From: Paracamarosporium sp. OC-R06-R3
Lineage: Eukaryota > Ascomycota > Dothideomycetes > Pleosporales > Didymosphaeriaceae
Assembly (NCBI GenBank): GCA_019828545.1
Contig: JACVRA010000073.1
Span: 558,001-622,000 of the forward strand
Direction: 5' to 3'
Length of the DNA stretch: 64,000 nucleotides
Position 1 is the first letter of the stretch. The number at the start of each line of letters is the position of its first letter. Under the pieces are notes generated by a model. The model did not search any database, was not told where the DNA came from, and was given only the letters and a program-made list of their open reading frames with translations. The position numbers and the translations under genes are program-made. Positions 43,401-53,889 of the stretch are shown in pieces.

Positions 43401-44463
43401 GCACCCAGATCATCAGCGGACGTTGTCCAAAGCACACAATTTTCTTGAGCATGGTCGTGCAACTCGGTCCTTTGTTCAAACTGTCCAAAGAATGCACAGT
43501 ATGGACGACGATCGATTGGATGACTTCCAGAGAAATGTGCGCATAGAGAATTGGCAGGATACGCCCCCGAACGTTGTTGTATTAGAGACTGACACCACAC
43601 GGGTTATCCCAGATGAACTGTGGGCAGACGATGATCCGGCTTCACAGCCTTTGCAAACCTCCAAAGCAAAAACTGGGCCTAAACCGAAAAGAAAAGCAGG
43701 CGCCGAGCTTGCCATACCGGACGGCATGTGGGCAGATGAAGATTCGGGTTCGCAGCCGTTGTCCAATGTTAAAGTCAAATCAGGACCTAAAGAGAAGTCA
43801 AAAACCAATCCTCAGCCCAAAGCTAAGACGACGCCAAAGCAGACAGCGCCTCGTGGTCGTCCACGTAAAGATCCGTCTACAATAACAACGCCTATCCGCG
43901 CTCCAAAGAGGAAATCGAAGTCACCTACGGTCAAGACACCTACTTGGCGAGTTTCTGGACTTGCAGAAGAGGGTAATTCGTCTTCTCCACCACCTACGGA
44001 TCCACGTTTGAGGATAGCGTCTCAGGCCGAGACCATAGGTTCAGAAGATTCGGAAGGGGCGTTCTACCCTCAGGACACTCAAGCCTACCGTCTAGACTCT
44101 GACCTGGTCAGTTTCATAGCTGACGACGATGAGAATGTGGAGCTTGAAATGCAACCAACATCAAGCCTCCCCGGTCTGGACTTTGACGGCATTGGCAAAG
44201 GTACGCAGGCAGTACTGAAAGCGGCGCAACCAAAACGACCGAAAAAGGCAGAGAAAATCTTCACTAGTGATGTGAGCGATGATGATGCAGTTGTGAGTAG
44301 CGATAGTGACGACGATGTTCCGCTTCGCACGAGGAAACCACCAACGTCGAATGCAAACGTCGTTGTTGCTGAATCAACTACTGAAGACGAGGACGACGAG
44401 GGACCACTCCTGCCCAAGAAGAGAGCTCGACGAGTCATAGAGGACGACGAGGACGACGAATGA
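40435..44463 (+). CDS. MPH1: ATP-dependent DNA helicase MPH1 (FANCM family)
   Basis: Intronless, 1342 residues. An acidic N-terminus (MDSDDDFGDDFDD) is followed by a disordered Lys/Arg/Ser region. The SF2 helicase core starts at about residue 340: IRDYQYNIVARGLFHNLLVA, Walker A LPTGLGKTFIAATIML, VFVAPTKPLV, DEAH box LLVVDEAHRATGAYAY, LALTATPG, then the FANCM insert and motifs IV-VI (ATSIGEEGLDIGDLDLII, RMGRTGRKREGKVIF). Mph1 unwinds D-loops and remodels forks, limiting crossovers in the nucleus. The last 400 residues are low-complexity acidic and basic segments with repeats of an IPDGMWADE/IPDELWADD block. ATG 40435 was chosen because the acidic MDSDDDFGDD start is typical of fungal Mph1; the frame is open to 40378. 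Confidence 0.93.
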   Translation: MDSDDDFGDDFDDTAFLEAATQAEKENAPASPRPLKRRKIDLPNERTRPTPPRRQSRKQAPNPFMSSDEDDDVEESDEYAPGAARRKGTSAEHEESDDSTAPTSIASTTRKKRARSRKQDCENDRESESPRKEGVAEKRKNRIHQPSVVRDLADVFLTQPPREASPPWLPRGAIWQKPSISIGVHKAVAPSANKPIASDALNIMPGRQSIASRPVSQDSRRPESVSPTKPTESPKLPTVNGTSAQFDLTQELADLPSDAFASSSSSPQKHDDVVLVSERRTRVVAPQTGLRQTTLFGRDTVHGQIPQSQANKRYSFIVDQKEEPPTHHKLDPEAIKTWVYPTNLGTIRDYQYNIVARGLFHNLLVALPTGLGKTFIAATIMLNWFRWTTEAQIVFVAPTKPLVAQQIDACFHTCGIPRSCTTMLIGGVAQAVRAEEWASKRVFFMTPQTLLNDLKLGCADPKKIVLLVVDEAHRATGAYAYVEVVSFLRRFNNSFRVLALTATPGADVESVQKVIDGLDISRVEIRTERSLDIVKYIYGRRVEKHVFSNSDEMQMCMDLYKQALQPTVNKVAGLNAFYSNDPLDITPFGVMNARKRWAQEAGQRANPAQKGMVNSVFTILGSISQGMELLKFHGIGPFYVKMKEFKDSQMQSKSKIKDSICNSDAFKKLMTRLQTWTSNEDFVGHPKMEFLQQAILEHFANAEDGTGTDTSATQTRIMVFAHFRDSAEEIVRVLRRHQPMIRPRVFVGQSSGKNSEGMNQKEQLQVIEKFKAGIFNTLVATSIGEEGLDIGDLDLIILYDSKASPIRMLQRMGRTGRKREGKVIFLQMEGKEENDANKAKDSYETMQELIAEGSRFNFHDDISRRIIPRDVQPVVERRTVDIPLENSQSDWLPEPRNKRGKALKKPPKKFHMPDGVLTGFVTAGRMDEEIVPKSRTKKAPRVYSSEEVLELPPLESVYLNEKSFQDLQQRYVSVFEEDDDSISALNLRAHPDHQRTLSKAHNFLEHGRATRSFVQTVQRMHSMDDDRLDDFQRNVRIENWQDTPPNVVVLETDTTRVIPDELWADDDPASQPLQTSKAKTGPKPKRKAGAELAIPDGMWADEDSGSQPLSNVKVKSGPKEKSKTNPQPKAKTTPKQTAPRGRPRKDPSTITTPIRAPKRKSKSPTVKTPTWRVSGLAEEGNSSSPPPTDPRLRIASQAETIGSEDSEGAFYPQDTQAYRLDSDLVSFIADDDENVELEMQPTSSLPGLDFDGIGKGTQAVLKAAQPKRPKKAEKIFTSDVSDDDAVVSSDSDDDVPLRTRKPPTSNANVVVAESTTEDEDDEGPLLPKKRARRVIEDDEDDE

Positions 44464-44586
44464 TTAGTTTTTCTTGCAGCCTTGATATATACGATACAAT
44501 ACCCTATTTGTTGGATTTGGATAGAAGTATCTATGAACAATTCATTTCCAGGTTTGTGGAAATGAGACCTCCGTGATCATCTGAAG

Positions 44587-45185
44587 CTATTTGGTTTCCT
44601 CAAACTGTTTCCAGTACTCCGGGTCGTAACCCTCTGTTGCTTGTGTGAAAGGTGCACCAGCTTTCATCCAGCCTTTGATGCCCTCAGCGAGCGTCAGCGA
44701 CTGAATGTCGGTCTCACCCTTCTCGGCAAGAAAGTCGGCAAACCACCCCGAACACCGTGGCCCTCTGCCACTGCTTGACCCTGGAGATGTTCAGCCACAA
44801 GAAGCCCGAGTAACATGACATGTCACGCCATGGTATGCCCGATGCGGAAGTACTCGACAAAGGCCGTGTTATTATTGTATATTGCGCGGGGTGCGTTGCA
44901 GTGCGCAGCAGGTCATGACAACGTACCACAATAGAAAGCGACCTGCTTCACGCCTGCGCGCTTACACAGATCATACAGGACAGCTCTGTTGAAGTAAAAC
45001 GACTGCGCAGGTAGATTGAGGCTGCCTTTAATAGTGCCGCCTTCGTAGTCGTTGCGTCGCACGTCCACGAGGAGGAGGTCGGACGAAGACAGGTTCGGCA
45101 GCGCGGCGTCGCGTGCAAGGAGGGGCGCGGTGGTCTTTGGCGCCGGAAAGGCGTCGTACCAGTTGGCCTTGGATGGCTCGGACAT
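44587..45185 (-). CDS. Rhodanese-domain protein, CDC25/arsenate-reductase-like
   Basis: Two exons (45185-44927, 44780-44587; a longer 146-nt intron GTACGT..CTCCAG) give 150 residues. A single rhodanese domain has LLLVDVRRNDYEGGTIKGSLNLPAQ (CH2A-like), and the active-site loop FYCGSSGRGPRC created by the splice, then GWFADFLAEKG and EGIKGWMKAGAPF. The loop Cys and Gly/Arg-rich C-x5-R pattern fit the Cdc25/Acr2 subclass, whose members reduce arsenate or dephosphorylate proteins. Acr2-type function is a guess without neighbouring arsenite transporter genes. It is divergent from ERO1 across 569 bp. Confidence 0.78.
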
Positions 45186-45754
45186 TATCGTGCAAGTATG
45201 TTCTTCTTCTCGTCCTCGTTGCTCGGCAGCCTTGCCAGCAGTCCGCGGCAATGCCGCTGGCGGCTCAACCGGCGGCGCTCAGCCCTACAGATCGCATCGG
45301 ACCGCCGCCAACCACGGGCGATCTGTCAACGCCACAGGCACTCGCCACAACGTCAGAAGGAGTGGACACATTTCAACGCTTCGACATGGTCCGATGGCAG
45401 CGTGATTACAATTCGCGGTGCAGGGTCCTTCGCTCCTTCATTTAATTCTCCATATCCGCGCGCCCTCACCAGTCGCTCCTTCCCCTTCGGCACCTCGACC
45501 CCCGCACTATTGCCTTTCATTTATTCCCTTGTCTTCCCATATTAGGTCCTGAATAGACGCCGCCGCCGCCCACCACGCCCATTTGTGCACTTCTATACAG
45601 TTGGCCTCTTTGAGTACCCCGCCTACTACCGGCTCCGTGAGTCTGGGCGCGTGATATATAGTCTGGCTAGACAGAGAAGGTGGGTTTCGCAATGCGCTCG
45701 CTGGTTGCAGACATTTGCTGACATTCAAAGAGACTTTAGCTTCACAAGCACAGG
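45186..45754. other. Divergent promoter, rhodanese gene / ERO1
   Basis: No gene seen. CT-rich tracts near 45440-45540 could be the ERO1 leader. Confidence 0.45.
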
Positions 45755-47756
45755 ATGCGATCCGCGGCACACGTGTTCTACCTGGCAGTGTTCTCGCTGC
45801 TCGGTAGCTCGCATGCTGCCAGCCATGTCGCTCCTTCGAAGTCCAAGGATGCTCCGGCAGACGTCTGCGCTGTAAGCAACCGCTCCTCCTCCACGCACTG
45901 CAACTATGCGCTTTCGAGCAAACAAACTAAACATACCGCTATACAGTTCGAACCTGGCGCCATCGTGTCCGACGCGTGCGCGAGCTACGATACCCTCGAG
46001 CAGCTGAACGAAGCGATCCATCCGTACCTCCACTCCATCACCCAGAACACCGATTTCTTCTCCCATTACCGTCTGAGCTTGTATAGCAAAAAATGCCCGT
46101 TTTGGGACGACGAGAATGGCATGTGTGGTAACAGGGCGTGTGCAGTGAACACTTTGGACAACGAAGAGGATATACCTCTGGTTTGGCGTGCGAAGGAGCT
46201 TGGAAAACTAGAAGGACCGACAGCACAACATCCAGGCAAGGAACAACAGAGAGAGCATAGGCAGAAGCCGTTGCAGGGTAGTCTGGGTGACAAAGTGGAT
46301 GAGAGCTGTGTGGTCGAGTATGATGACGAGTGCGACGAGCGCGACTATTGTATACCGGACGACGCATCCGCTACGGCTAAAGGCGATTACGTATCGCTCG
46401 TGGAAAACCCAGAGCGTTTCACCGGGTATGCTGGCGTAGGAGCCCACCAGGTGTGGGAAGCCATATATCGCGAGAACTGCTTCAGCAAGCCGCCGAAGCT
46501 CGACCAATCGAGCGCTCAGTCACCTTTGGGAGGAGGGTCACCGTTTGGAGGTTTCAACAACCCTCAGCAGCTGGAGGCTGCGAACCAGCTGCGCAGTGTT
46601 ATGAAGGAGCAGGCCTTTGGCAAGACTGTCAAGTCTGCCATCGCTAAAGGAGCGGACCCGGCACGCCTGGATCCTGTTGAATTTGACGACACTTGTCTTG
46701 AGAAGCGTGTGTTCCACCGAGTCATCTCGGGAATGCACGCATCCATTTCAACCCATCTCTGCTGGGATTATATGAACCAAACCACAGGTCAATGGAGCCC
46801 CAACCTTGCCTGCTACGAGCAGCGGTTGCACAAATACCCTGATCGCATCTCCAACATCTACTTCAACTACGCCCTTATCATGCGCGCTGTGGGCAAGATA
46901 AAGCAACACATCAAGGACTACACCTTCTGCTCCGAAGATCCAGAGCAAGACAAGCGCACCAAGCACTCGGTGCTCCGCCTTGCATCAGCACTTCCAGATG
47001 GCCCAGAAATATTCGATGAGACAGTTATGTTCCGTGATCCAGACACCGTCATCTTGAAGGAAGACTTCCGAAACAGGTTCAGGAACGTGAGCCGCATCAT
47101 GGACTGTGTAGGCTGCGACAAATGCCGACTCTGGGGTAAGATCCAGACAAACGGTTACGGCACCGCGCTGAAGGTGCTCTTCGAATTCGACGAACATGAT
47201 TCCTCCAAAGACCCACCGCTTCGTCGCACGGAGCTGGTCGCGCTTATCAACACCATGCATCGGCTTTCGCATTCCCTCTCGGCTATCAAGTCGTTCCGTG
47301 GGATGGTAGAAGATCGCGACGGTGTTCATCGTGCCGTGGTCCCAACAGCGCCGGAGACAGAGAAGGAAGTCGAGAAAGTTAAGCAGGTTCTTGGCGATGG
47401 CACCGATTATACAAGTGACGGGCCTCTTCCGACCGATGATGGCATGCCAGAGAGGCCAGAGAGACCAGATTTCAAGCGCAACTGGAATCCTAACGACATG
47501 ACCTTCGCAGAAAACTTTTGGGCGGAATTTGACCTCGTCTACCGGGCATGGAAGTATGTGATGAGGAGTTGGATCGAAATGCCAGGGAAGTTGTAAGTGT
47601 GCTTCTATTATAGCATTACAAGGATGTATGGCTAATAACCTGCGCAGCTTTAAAATCTTCGTTTTCGAATGTAGTCGCTTGTGGAACCGGTGGCTCGGTG
47701 TGGCGCCAGGTCCTCGCAGCTGGGATTGGTACTTCCCGCAGCATAACGAGCTGTAG
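45755..47756 (+). CDS. ERO1: ER oxidoreductin ERO1
   Basis: Three exons (45755-45871, 45947-47592, 47648-47756) encode about 623 residues. MRSAAHVFYLAVFSLLGSSHA is a signal peptide. Core features: the shuttle region CPFWDDENGMCGNRACAV with its CxxxxC pair, CIPDD, the long GYAGVGAHQVWEAIYRENCF, FHRVISGMHASISTHL and the active-site loop MDCVGCDKCRLWGKIQ (CxxCxxC). Ero1 passes electrons from PDI to oxygen through FAD during disulfide formation in the ER lumen. Intron 1 (75 nt, GTAAGC..ATACAG, with an ACTAAAC branch site) is a multiple of three without a stop, so the uncut frame looks open; I removed it because it places FEPGAIVSDACASY directly after the first Cys, as in homologues. The last exon adds FKIFVFECSRLWNRWLG. 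Confidence 0.93.
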
Positions 47757-49298
47757 ATGAGCTGTTCTTTTTTCGCAAAGTATATAGGTGCTCTTGTATG
47801 TGCATAGCCTTGGCGTTCTAGTTACAGGAACCGCTTCTGAGAAGAGCATTAGAGTGGCGTTTGGGTTTTTGTTGTGGGTTCGCCTGCTAGTAAGGTGGGC
47901 TTCACTGTATATTCAAGATCTGTGAATAGACTACTTGCTATCGTTACTTCTTGGAGTGAACTGCTTTGTGGAACTTGGATGTTGTTGTGTGGTGTCAAGG
48001 GGGCGGGTGCTGCATTGGGATGCCACCGCATCCGTTACTGCCTCGAGAAGTTTGGAGTAGTGCGATTCACAGCTTCATCGGGCATGCGCTTGTTATGCCG
48101 TTAGCTGTGGTGTTCTTGGCTTGTGGGAGTTTGACGATAGATCTCGGGGTGTGCGTCTCTTGTAGGAGTGTGAGGGTGAGAATGGGGTGTGCGACTTCGG
48201 ACGGTCAACAGTGTTGTTTCGGTAACGAGAGTTGACATCGTTGTATCTTGTAGCTTACGTGGTAGGTCTACCTTCCATGCAGTCGGTAAAAGTCGTCCAT
48301 GGTAGTTCAGTGGCTGGCTGACTGGTAACGGAGATGGCAGTGTGTCAGAGGGTAAGCGCTCGGGTGTTGTTCATCGACAACAAGTTACCATGGTATGTCG
48401 TCTAGTCGTCCGATATAGCTGCCTCAATCACTTGTTTGAGACAACAAGAAACCATTGAACCAGCTCTCGCTGATTTGATCGACTATGAATCATTTTGTTT
48501 TCGTCCAAAGTCGATTGGCTAGGGCCATCATAGTTTCGTGATGGGTCAACAGCGTCGAGATCGGTTTGTTGAAGCGGTACTGATGAATCGCGGCCTTGGG
48601 AACTGCGAGACTGCAGATGTTGCTGCATGGGTGCAGGTTATATCATGCCGACTGCGCGCATGCTTCATCAAGCCAATCTGAATTCGGATATTTGAGACAT
48701 GAGGTGGGAGTATAAGCATGAGGGTGTATGCTGTGGGTTAAAGGTTGTTCATTGTACTTGCGTCTGTTGATGTATGTTCTCTCGTTAAATCGTATATTTG
48801 AGCGGATCGCAATTGATTGCTGCTGCGCCAACAACATATGGTGGGTTGATTAAGGCCGTGCGATCTCGTAGCAAGGCTGTTGGTTTGGTTGGAGAGCAAG
48901 GGCTAATGTAGGTAGTTTGGGAAAAGGAGAGTCCGAACTGAGGCTGTATGTACGCATATGCATCGTGAAATTATTGGCTACAGAGAACGGTGCGAAGTTG
49001 GAGCTTTTGCAAAGCTAGCGGGCAGTACTAGACATAAGATGAAAAACATGCATGTTAAGAATTATGGGACGGAGGGTTTGGAGTTCGTGGCTGTATATGT
49101 AAAAAGCGTGAGCAACTATGTGAGTGCGTGTAAGTGTTGAGAGGGGATATGTTCGTGTGTGTGACTATGTCGTTCCTCTTGAAGAAGAAATTTGTTACCA
49201 GCTACCCTAGACAACGAGATGCAATTATAAAAGCTCTACAGAATGAGTGAAGATACTTCTAGCCATGTTTCATCGACGAATCTATGGAGACATACACA
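47757..49298. other. Convergent intergenic, 1.5 kb
   Basis: No supported gene on either strand; GT-rich sequence, short overlapping frames only. It marks the change from conserved genes to accessory content. Confidence 0.45.
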
Positions 49299-50769
49299 CT
49301 ACACCATCCTATCTTGACTAGCTTCTGACATGTCTACCAACTGTACCTCCTCTGTGCTTCCGAATTTCGCATACTTTTTATACCCGCCCCCAATACCAGT
49401 AGCTCCGCTGCTGAATCCGCCTTTGCTCCCTGCCGTACTTGTGTTACCGCTCTTTTTTTCCGAGCTACCACCCGAGCCTTCTCCACCGGATGCACCGCCC
49501 GAGCTGAACAGCTTGCTTGCGCTGTTAGAAAAGAACGCAGCAGATTTGACAAGTAAAGGGCGATAAGTCGGCAAGCAGGCGCAGAGAATCGCGATTCCGG
49601 CGTGCACGTCTAGCCAGGTAATGTCGAGGACGTAGTCTATGGCTTGAACCCCTGCGGTAACGGACTTGGCTATACGAATGATGCCTGCGATGATGACACT
49701 TTGCGCGCCTATTAGAGAATGCATCTTCGAAAGAGTCGTGTTGGTAACGAACTTACAGGCCTCCAAGTAGAAAGATGAACAAGAGTTCTGCTTTGCGTGC
49801 CAAAGCGAGCTTAAGCCGCGCGATGTAGAATAGTGGTAAGGACAGCATGCAGACATCAAGGAGCAGCTCGAGGCTGCACATTGTAATGAAGAAGGAACTG
49901 TAATAGAAGCATTTTGTCGGTATAAGAAGAGGTTCTTTCCAGAGTGTGCTGATTGGAGTGCACACTGTGTATGTCATCAGTATCCTAGCGCTTGTGTAAA
50001 AGCTCCTGCGCGCTTTTTTGCTCTCTAAACATGAGGCCGAAATAAGAGCGTGCCGAGACTCTGATCAGGATCACAACCCTACATGTAGTAGAGCGAAACA
50101 CGAGATGCGGGCGTTCCAGGATTGGGGATAAGACAAAGCAAGTACAACTTGCAGAAGCAGGGTATAAGAAAAATGAATGCACTTACTCGTCGTTTGTGCG
50201 ACAAAAGAGGGAATTACCCATAGACAATGGGCAACCATCAAGATCATACTTGCTCGCTTGAAGCTTTGAACAGGAAAGAGCCGGCGGTACAGAAAAAGAA
50301 TCGACATATTCGTAAAGAAAATTAGAGGGAAATAGAATTCACCAGCGATATAGAGAGCCTAGGATTTCTGTAAGTGTTGCTCTTCTCACAAGCGAGTGGG
50401 AACGAATCGACAGTGCTGCCTGGGGCTGGCTTACGCGTAGGTAGGTGTTCAGATGCGGATCAAGCAAACTTTTCATCTTTAGTCCCTCGATAAGGCCTAT
50501 GACCTCTCAGGTTAGCTGATATAACCATACCAGGCCTCGAACCGTAGGAAGGCAAAGGACGATGTACCATGCATTTGCACTCCATACTGCGCGTACCACA
50601 TTGCCTGTGCAACTAGAATACACGCCTCACTCCAGCCATACTGGGACTTCGTGCTCCAATTAGTTATCAGTCGTAACAACACTGCGACGGAGGTCAAAGC
50701 GGTGAAGACCGTAGCAACTGTTCTCGCAGGACCGCCATTTCCGAGAAGAGATGTGAGCATGTCCTGCAT
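49299..50769 (-). CDS. Rhodopsin-like fungal integral membrane protein (PTH11-type seven-helix, no CFEM)
   Basis: Five exons (50769-50568, 50496-50435, 50358-50187, 49964-49757, 49698-49299) give 347 residues. Hydrophobic helices are: TVATVFTALTSVAVLLRLI, ACILVAQAMWYAQYGVQ, YIAGEFYFPLIFFTNMSILFLYRRLF, ASMILMVAHCLWVIPSFVA, FFITMCSLELLLDVCMLSLPLFYIARL, LLFIFLLGGLVIIAGII and a final WLDVHAGIAILCACLPTYRPL. The RRLF after helix 3 and CACLPTYRPL at the end are hallmarks of the fungal Rhodopsin domain family. The tail is Gly/Ser-rich. The 222-nt intron 4 and the acceptor at 49699 (AAAG) were chosen by frame and homology and are the weakest points. Ligand unknown; the family includes plasma-membrane sensors of surface cues. 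Confidence 0.78.
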
Positions 50770-51756
50770 GGCGGCGGTAAGAAAAGTACCCCTTTTAGAA
50801 TTGCTTGATTTTGAGATGGAGAACAGTATCAAAGCGACTCATATGCTGTCTTGCTAAACGATGACGAGTTGTAAGCAAAGATGCGCGTCTTGAGAGCCGG
50901 CTACAACGTACAAGAGGACTTTGCCGTGCTAGGAAAGTTTTCCAATGTGGTTTGTGATACGCCGAGACGTGTAACGAAGAAGATCTAGCACTACGGAGCA
51001 CACGAAGTATGAGTGCTGTGATCTTTCCGGAAGGGTGTGCGGCCAAGCTGCTATAAAGAGCTTTGTAGCCAGTAGTCGGAGGCATACGTGATAGGGTTAA
51101 TGGCCCCCATTCTATGCGTTGCATGGGAATTATGATAAAAGCTTAGCAGTGTATGGGCAATCTAGTTTCGGGGTGCGACGATTGAGGGCTGTTTAGGCTA
51201 TGCGACCGATAATCAGGTTTAAGGCTGGGTTTAGTAACTCTAGGACCTGTTACTAATACCACTATTGTAATTAACAGTATGATGTATTTGGATTACGCAT
51301 TGAGCTTTGCAGCAATAACGCGATACGAAGGTACAGTAACAGGTCAAGGAGGTGCTTTGTTGCATCAGTACCTCCACATTATGACGCTTTTCATACACTC
51401 AACCTCGTACTGTTATCAAAAATCGAGGGCTACAGATGAACAAGCAGGCAGGCCTCCAGAGAGAAGCCAATGAGATACATGGGGTAAGATACCTGGGAAA
51501 GATAAGCATTTCCAGTTCAGGGTTCATATGCCGAGAGGAGCAAAGAACAAGGGCCAGGTTGCTGATGTCCGCTGAGCTGCAACCCATTGTTCGGTCGAGT
51601 ATTCAAGACCTACCCGTTGTGGTTCGGACTGGCACCGGAACAGCCCTAAAATTCAACACTATGGCAATGTATGCATATGAACTAATAAAAAACCAGCACA
51701 GCACTTGCTTCTTGCCCAAAGTGGTGTCTCACTGGCCCCCATATTTCCTCGCTTAC
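50770..51756. other. Intergenic, accessory region
   Basis: No gene supported. The first part is the promoter of the membrane-protein gene. Confidence 0.4.
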
Positions 51757-52158
51757 ATGCCCCTTGCCGCCAGCCATCGCTAGGGCAAGCCGGTATGCAG
51801 CAACCTCCGCATCTTCGAGGCCCACGGGCTCCCGTCCTATCATTGCATCTGCTACCTGTACACTACTTAGATCTACGTGTCTCGCAAGCCGCGCATACGC
51901 GTAGAGCTCGTAAGCTGCAACGAAGTGGCCCCCATCGACAAGGGTGGCGACTTTTATTGCGTGACCAACGAAGTCCGTGCCGATAAACCAAGCGTAGCTG
52001 TTACTCAGGTTTTATTTAACCGAGATGGAGGTTGTGGCGCAAATATTAATTCTACACTACGAGGCGCGCAGACAAAGATGCAAGTCCAAAGAGCATATGA
52101 TGCACTACAGCCCAGTCGAAGGGCGGATTGGGTCCAAATGTACGCTCTGATACGCTAG
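51757..52158 (+). pseudogene. Decayed gene with two in-frame TAG codons
   Basis: One frame runs from an ATG at 51757 to a stop near 52158 and is broken only by TAG at 51781-51783 and 51868-51870. Between and after them the translation has a protein-like texture with several Cys (KPVCSNLRIFEAHGLPSYHC, VELVSCNEVAPIDKGGDFYC). Both stops sit where a TGG codon with a CpA-to-TpA change on the opposite strand would give TAG. The family is unknown. Alternatively the first TAG is 5' UTR and the second lies in an intron, but no clear splice pair was found. Confidence 0.35.
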
Positions 52159-52905
52159 TGACGTGGGCGTGAACAGGTTTTTAGGCTTCTGAAAATGACG
52201 AGGGATATACAAGAGGAAAGCGGAGTGGGGAAGGAGGTCAAAAGCTGCTTCATATCGGCCGCTGGTCTTCGCCATTGGTGGTCATATTGCTGAAATATAG
52301 ACCTTACATGACATGATGCTTCGACCAGGGTAGATCGAAGGAGTCAAACAAAGTTTAAAGGATTTATGTTCTGCTTGCACATTGTTGCAGCATCATCTCG
52401 GTTGAATAAATGCCAGTGAACTTTTTGCTCTTTTTTTTTACTACACCCTTTTTTGTGCTGATTCGCAGGGGATCACCTTTTGTATCACTTTTTGTACCAA
52501 GGCGTATGCCGAATTTTAGTAAAAACCCAACTCTCCAGAGATAAACGCCAGTATCCGAACACAGGATAACTAAAGACCTACTCGGTAAGGTCGTTGATAG
52601 ACTCTTAGCCAAGTCAGCATAAAGAAGGTTTCTGGAGGATGCTTCAACGAAGAAAACTCCACTTGAATCGAGTATAGAAATTAAGGCTAAGTTTCCGCGG
52701 CGACACGGTTGGCTTACCTAGATTTAACTGACGAGATTGCATGTATGCAATGGACAGCAATATTAGGCACTTAAGCAGCTTTGGACAGTAGTTGTAGACG
52801 CGCGAAAGTATTCCCGAACCCCTGTCGCTGTTATCAGATCATTGATTTCAAGGGGGTCTAAAGGTTATACTAGTCGTGAGAAACGCTGATCGCTGTCGCT
52901 GCACC
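52159..52905. other. AT-rich intergenic
   Basis: T-rich tracts near 52410-52450; an 82-codon minus frame here has no family features. No gene seen. Confidence 0.4.
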
Positions 52906-53256
52906 TTATTCTTGCAATATTTCCGCTACATGACTAGCTTGTGTCTTGAATTTGAATGCTTCGAGATTAGCCGGTGAGTCTGTTCAACCATAGCCTAGCA
53001 AATCCGGCGCAATCACGCCATGACCAAGTCCCTGCAAGCTGTTTATCTGGTCACACCAATCATAGCTTGAACTTGGAAAGCCATGCAGGAAGAGAAAAGT
53101 GGATTTAGAAGGGTCTTTTGCGGCTACGTTGACGTAGGTATATGTTGTGCTATTAGAGGTCTTGATGGGGTTTGAAATGTCGGAAAATTGCTGAAGAGCC
53201 ACGGTAAATTGTTTCGAAGCGACAAAATCGTGTTTTGGTTGAGAACTGTTGAACAT
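52906..53256 (-). pseudogene. Truncated alpha/beta-hydrolase (epoxide hydrolase-like) remnant
   Basis: The minus strand encodes about 90 residues of the N-terminal half of a soluble epoxide hydrolase-type enzyme: TYTYVNVAAKDPSKSTFLFL, then HGFPSSSYDW (oxyanion HGxP motif) and GHGVIAPDLLGYG. A TGA at 52984-52986 replaces the Gly codon expected in GYGGTD; the same frame continues for 25 codons with family-like residues (TDSPANLEAFKFK) before a TAA. The nucleophile elbow, lid and catalytic His are all missing. This is a relic of a roughly 330-residue gene. Confidence 0.75.
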
Positions 53257-53889
53257 ATAGAGGACTCAAATGATGTTCTGTAGCCAAATCAAGCGTGGAA
53301 GCTCGTAGGATTAGCAAGGACCAACGCCCTACATGAAAGGAAACCGCTAGCATGGCTCTGCATGCAGCCAAGAATATTGAAAGTCGTGTTACCCTTCTTT
53401 ATCCCTGACGAGTCGCCTAATTCTGTGTACAGTTTCCTGCACGGCCCGACCGGGAAGCTCGTGCGCTCCTGGATGTACTATCATAGGACCTTGCCTTCTT
53501 CCGATCTAAAATCCAAGTCTCGAGCTTCCCCACAAGTAAGGCCATATCAGCTTTGCACAGGCTCTCTAGAGAAGAAATTCACTCCTTGAACTGGCAGACA
53601 GTGCATCCGCTGCGCTCTATAGCACCATATCGCTGCGAGGCTGCACCCCTGGGAGAACGCCAAATCGCATCAAAAGGCCCGTTCTATCCGTGCCAGAAAC
53701 AGCTGCAGCCTCTTGGGAGCTGTTAGGTACATATCCCAACTAATTTCTTAAGAGATCGTGTTATTTTATAACAATTCAGCGTGAAAAGTCATGTATAACC
53801 CCATCAATGGTGACGGCGGATTTCGGGTCGAAACAGGCGATTATTAGAATCTAGCTTTCCATACAACGTTACTAACGATTTGCGAGGAC

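Noticed and set aside
52364..52612. 82-codon minus frame, Lys/Ser-rich
   Set aside because: T-rich low-complexity DNA; no family texture.
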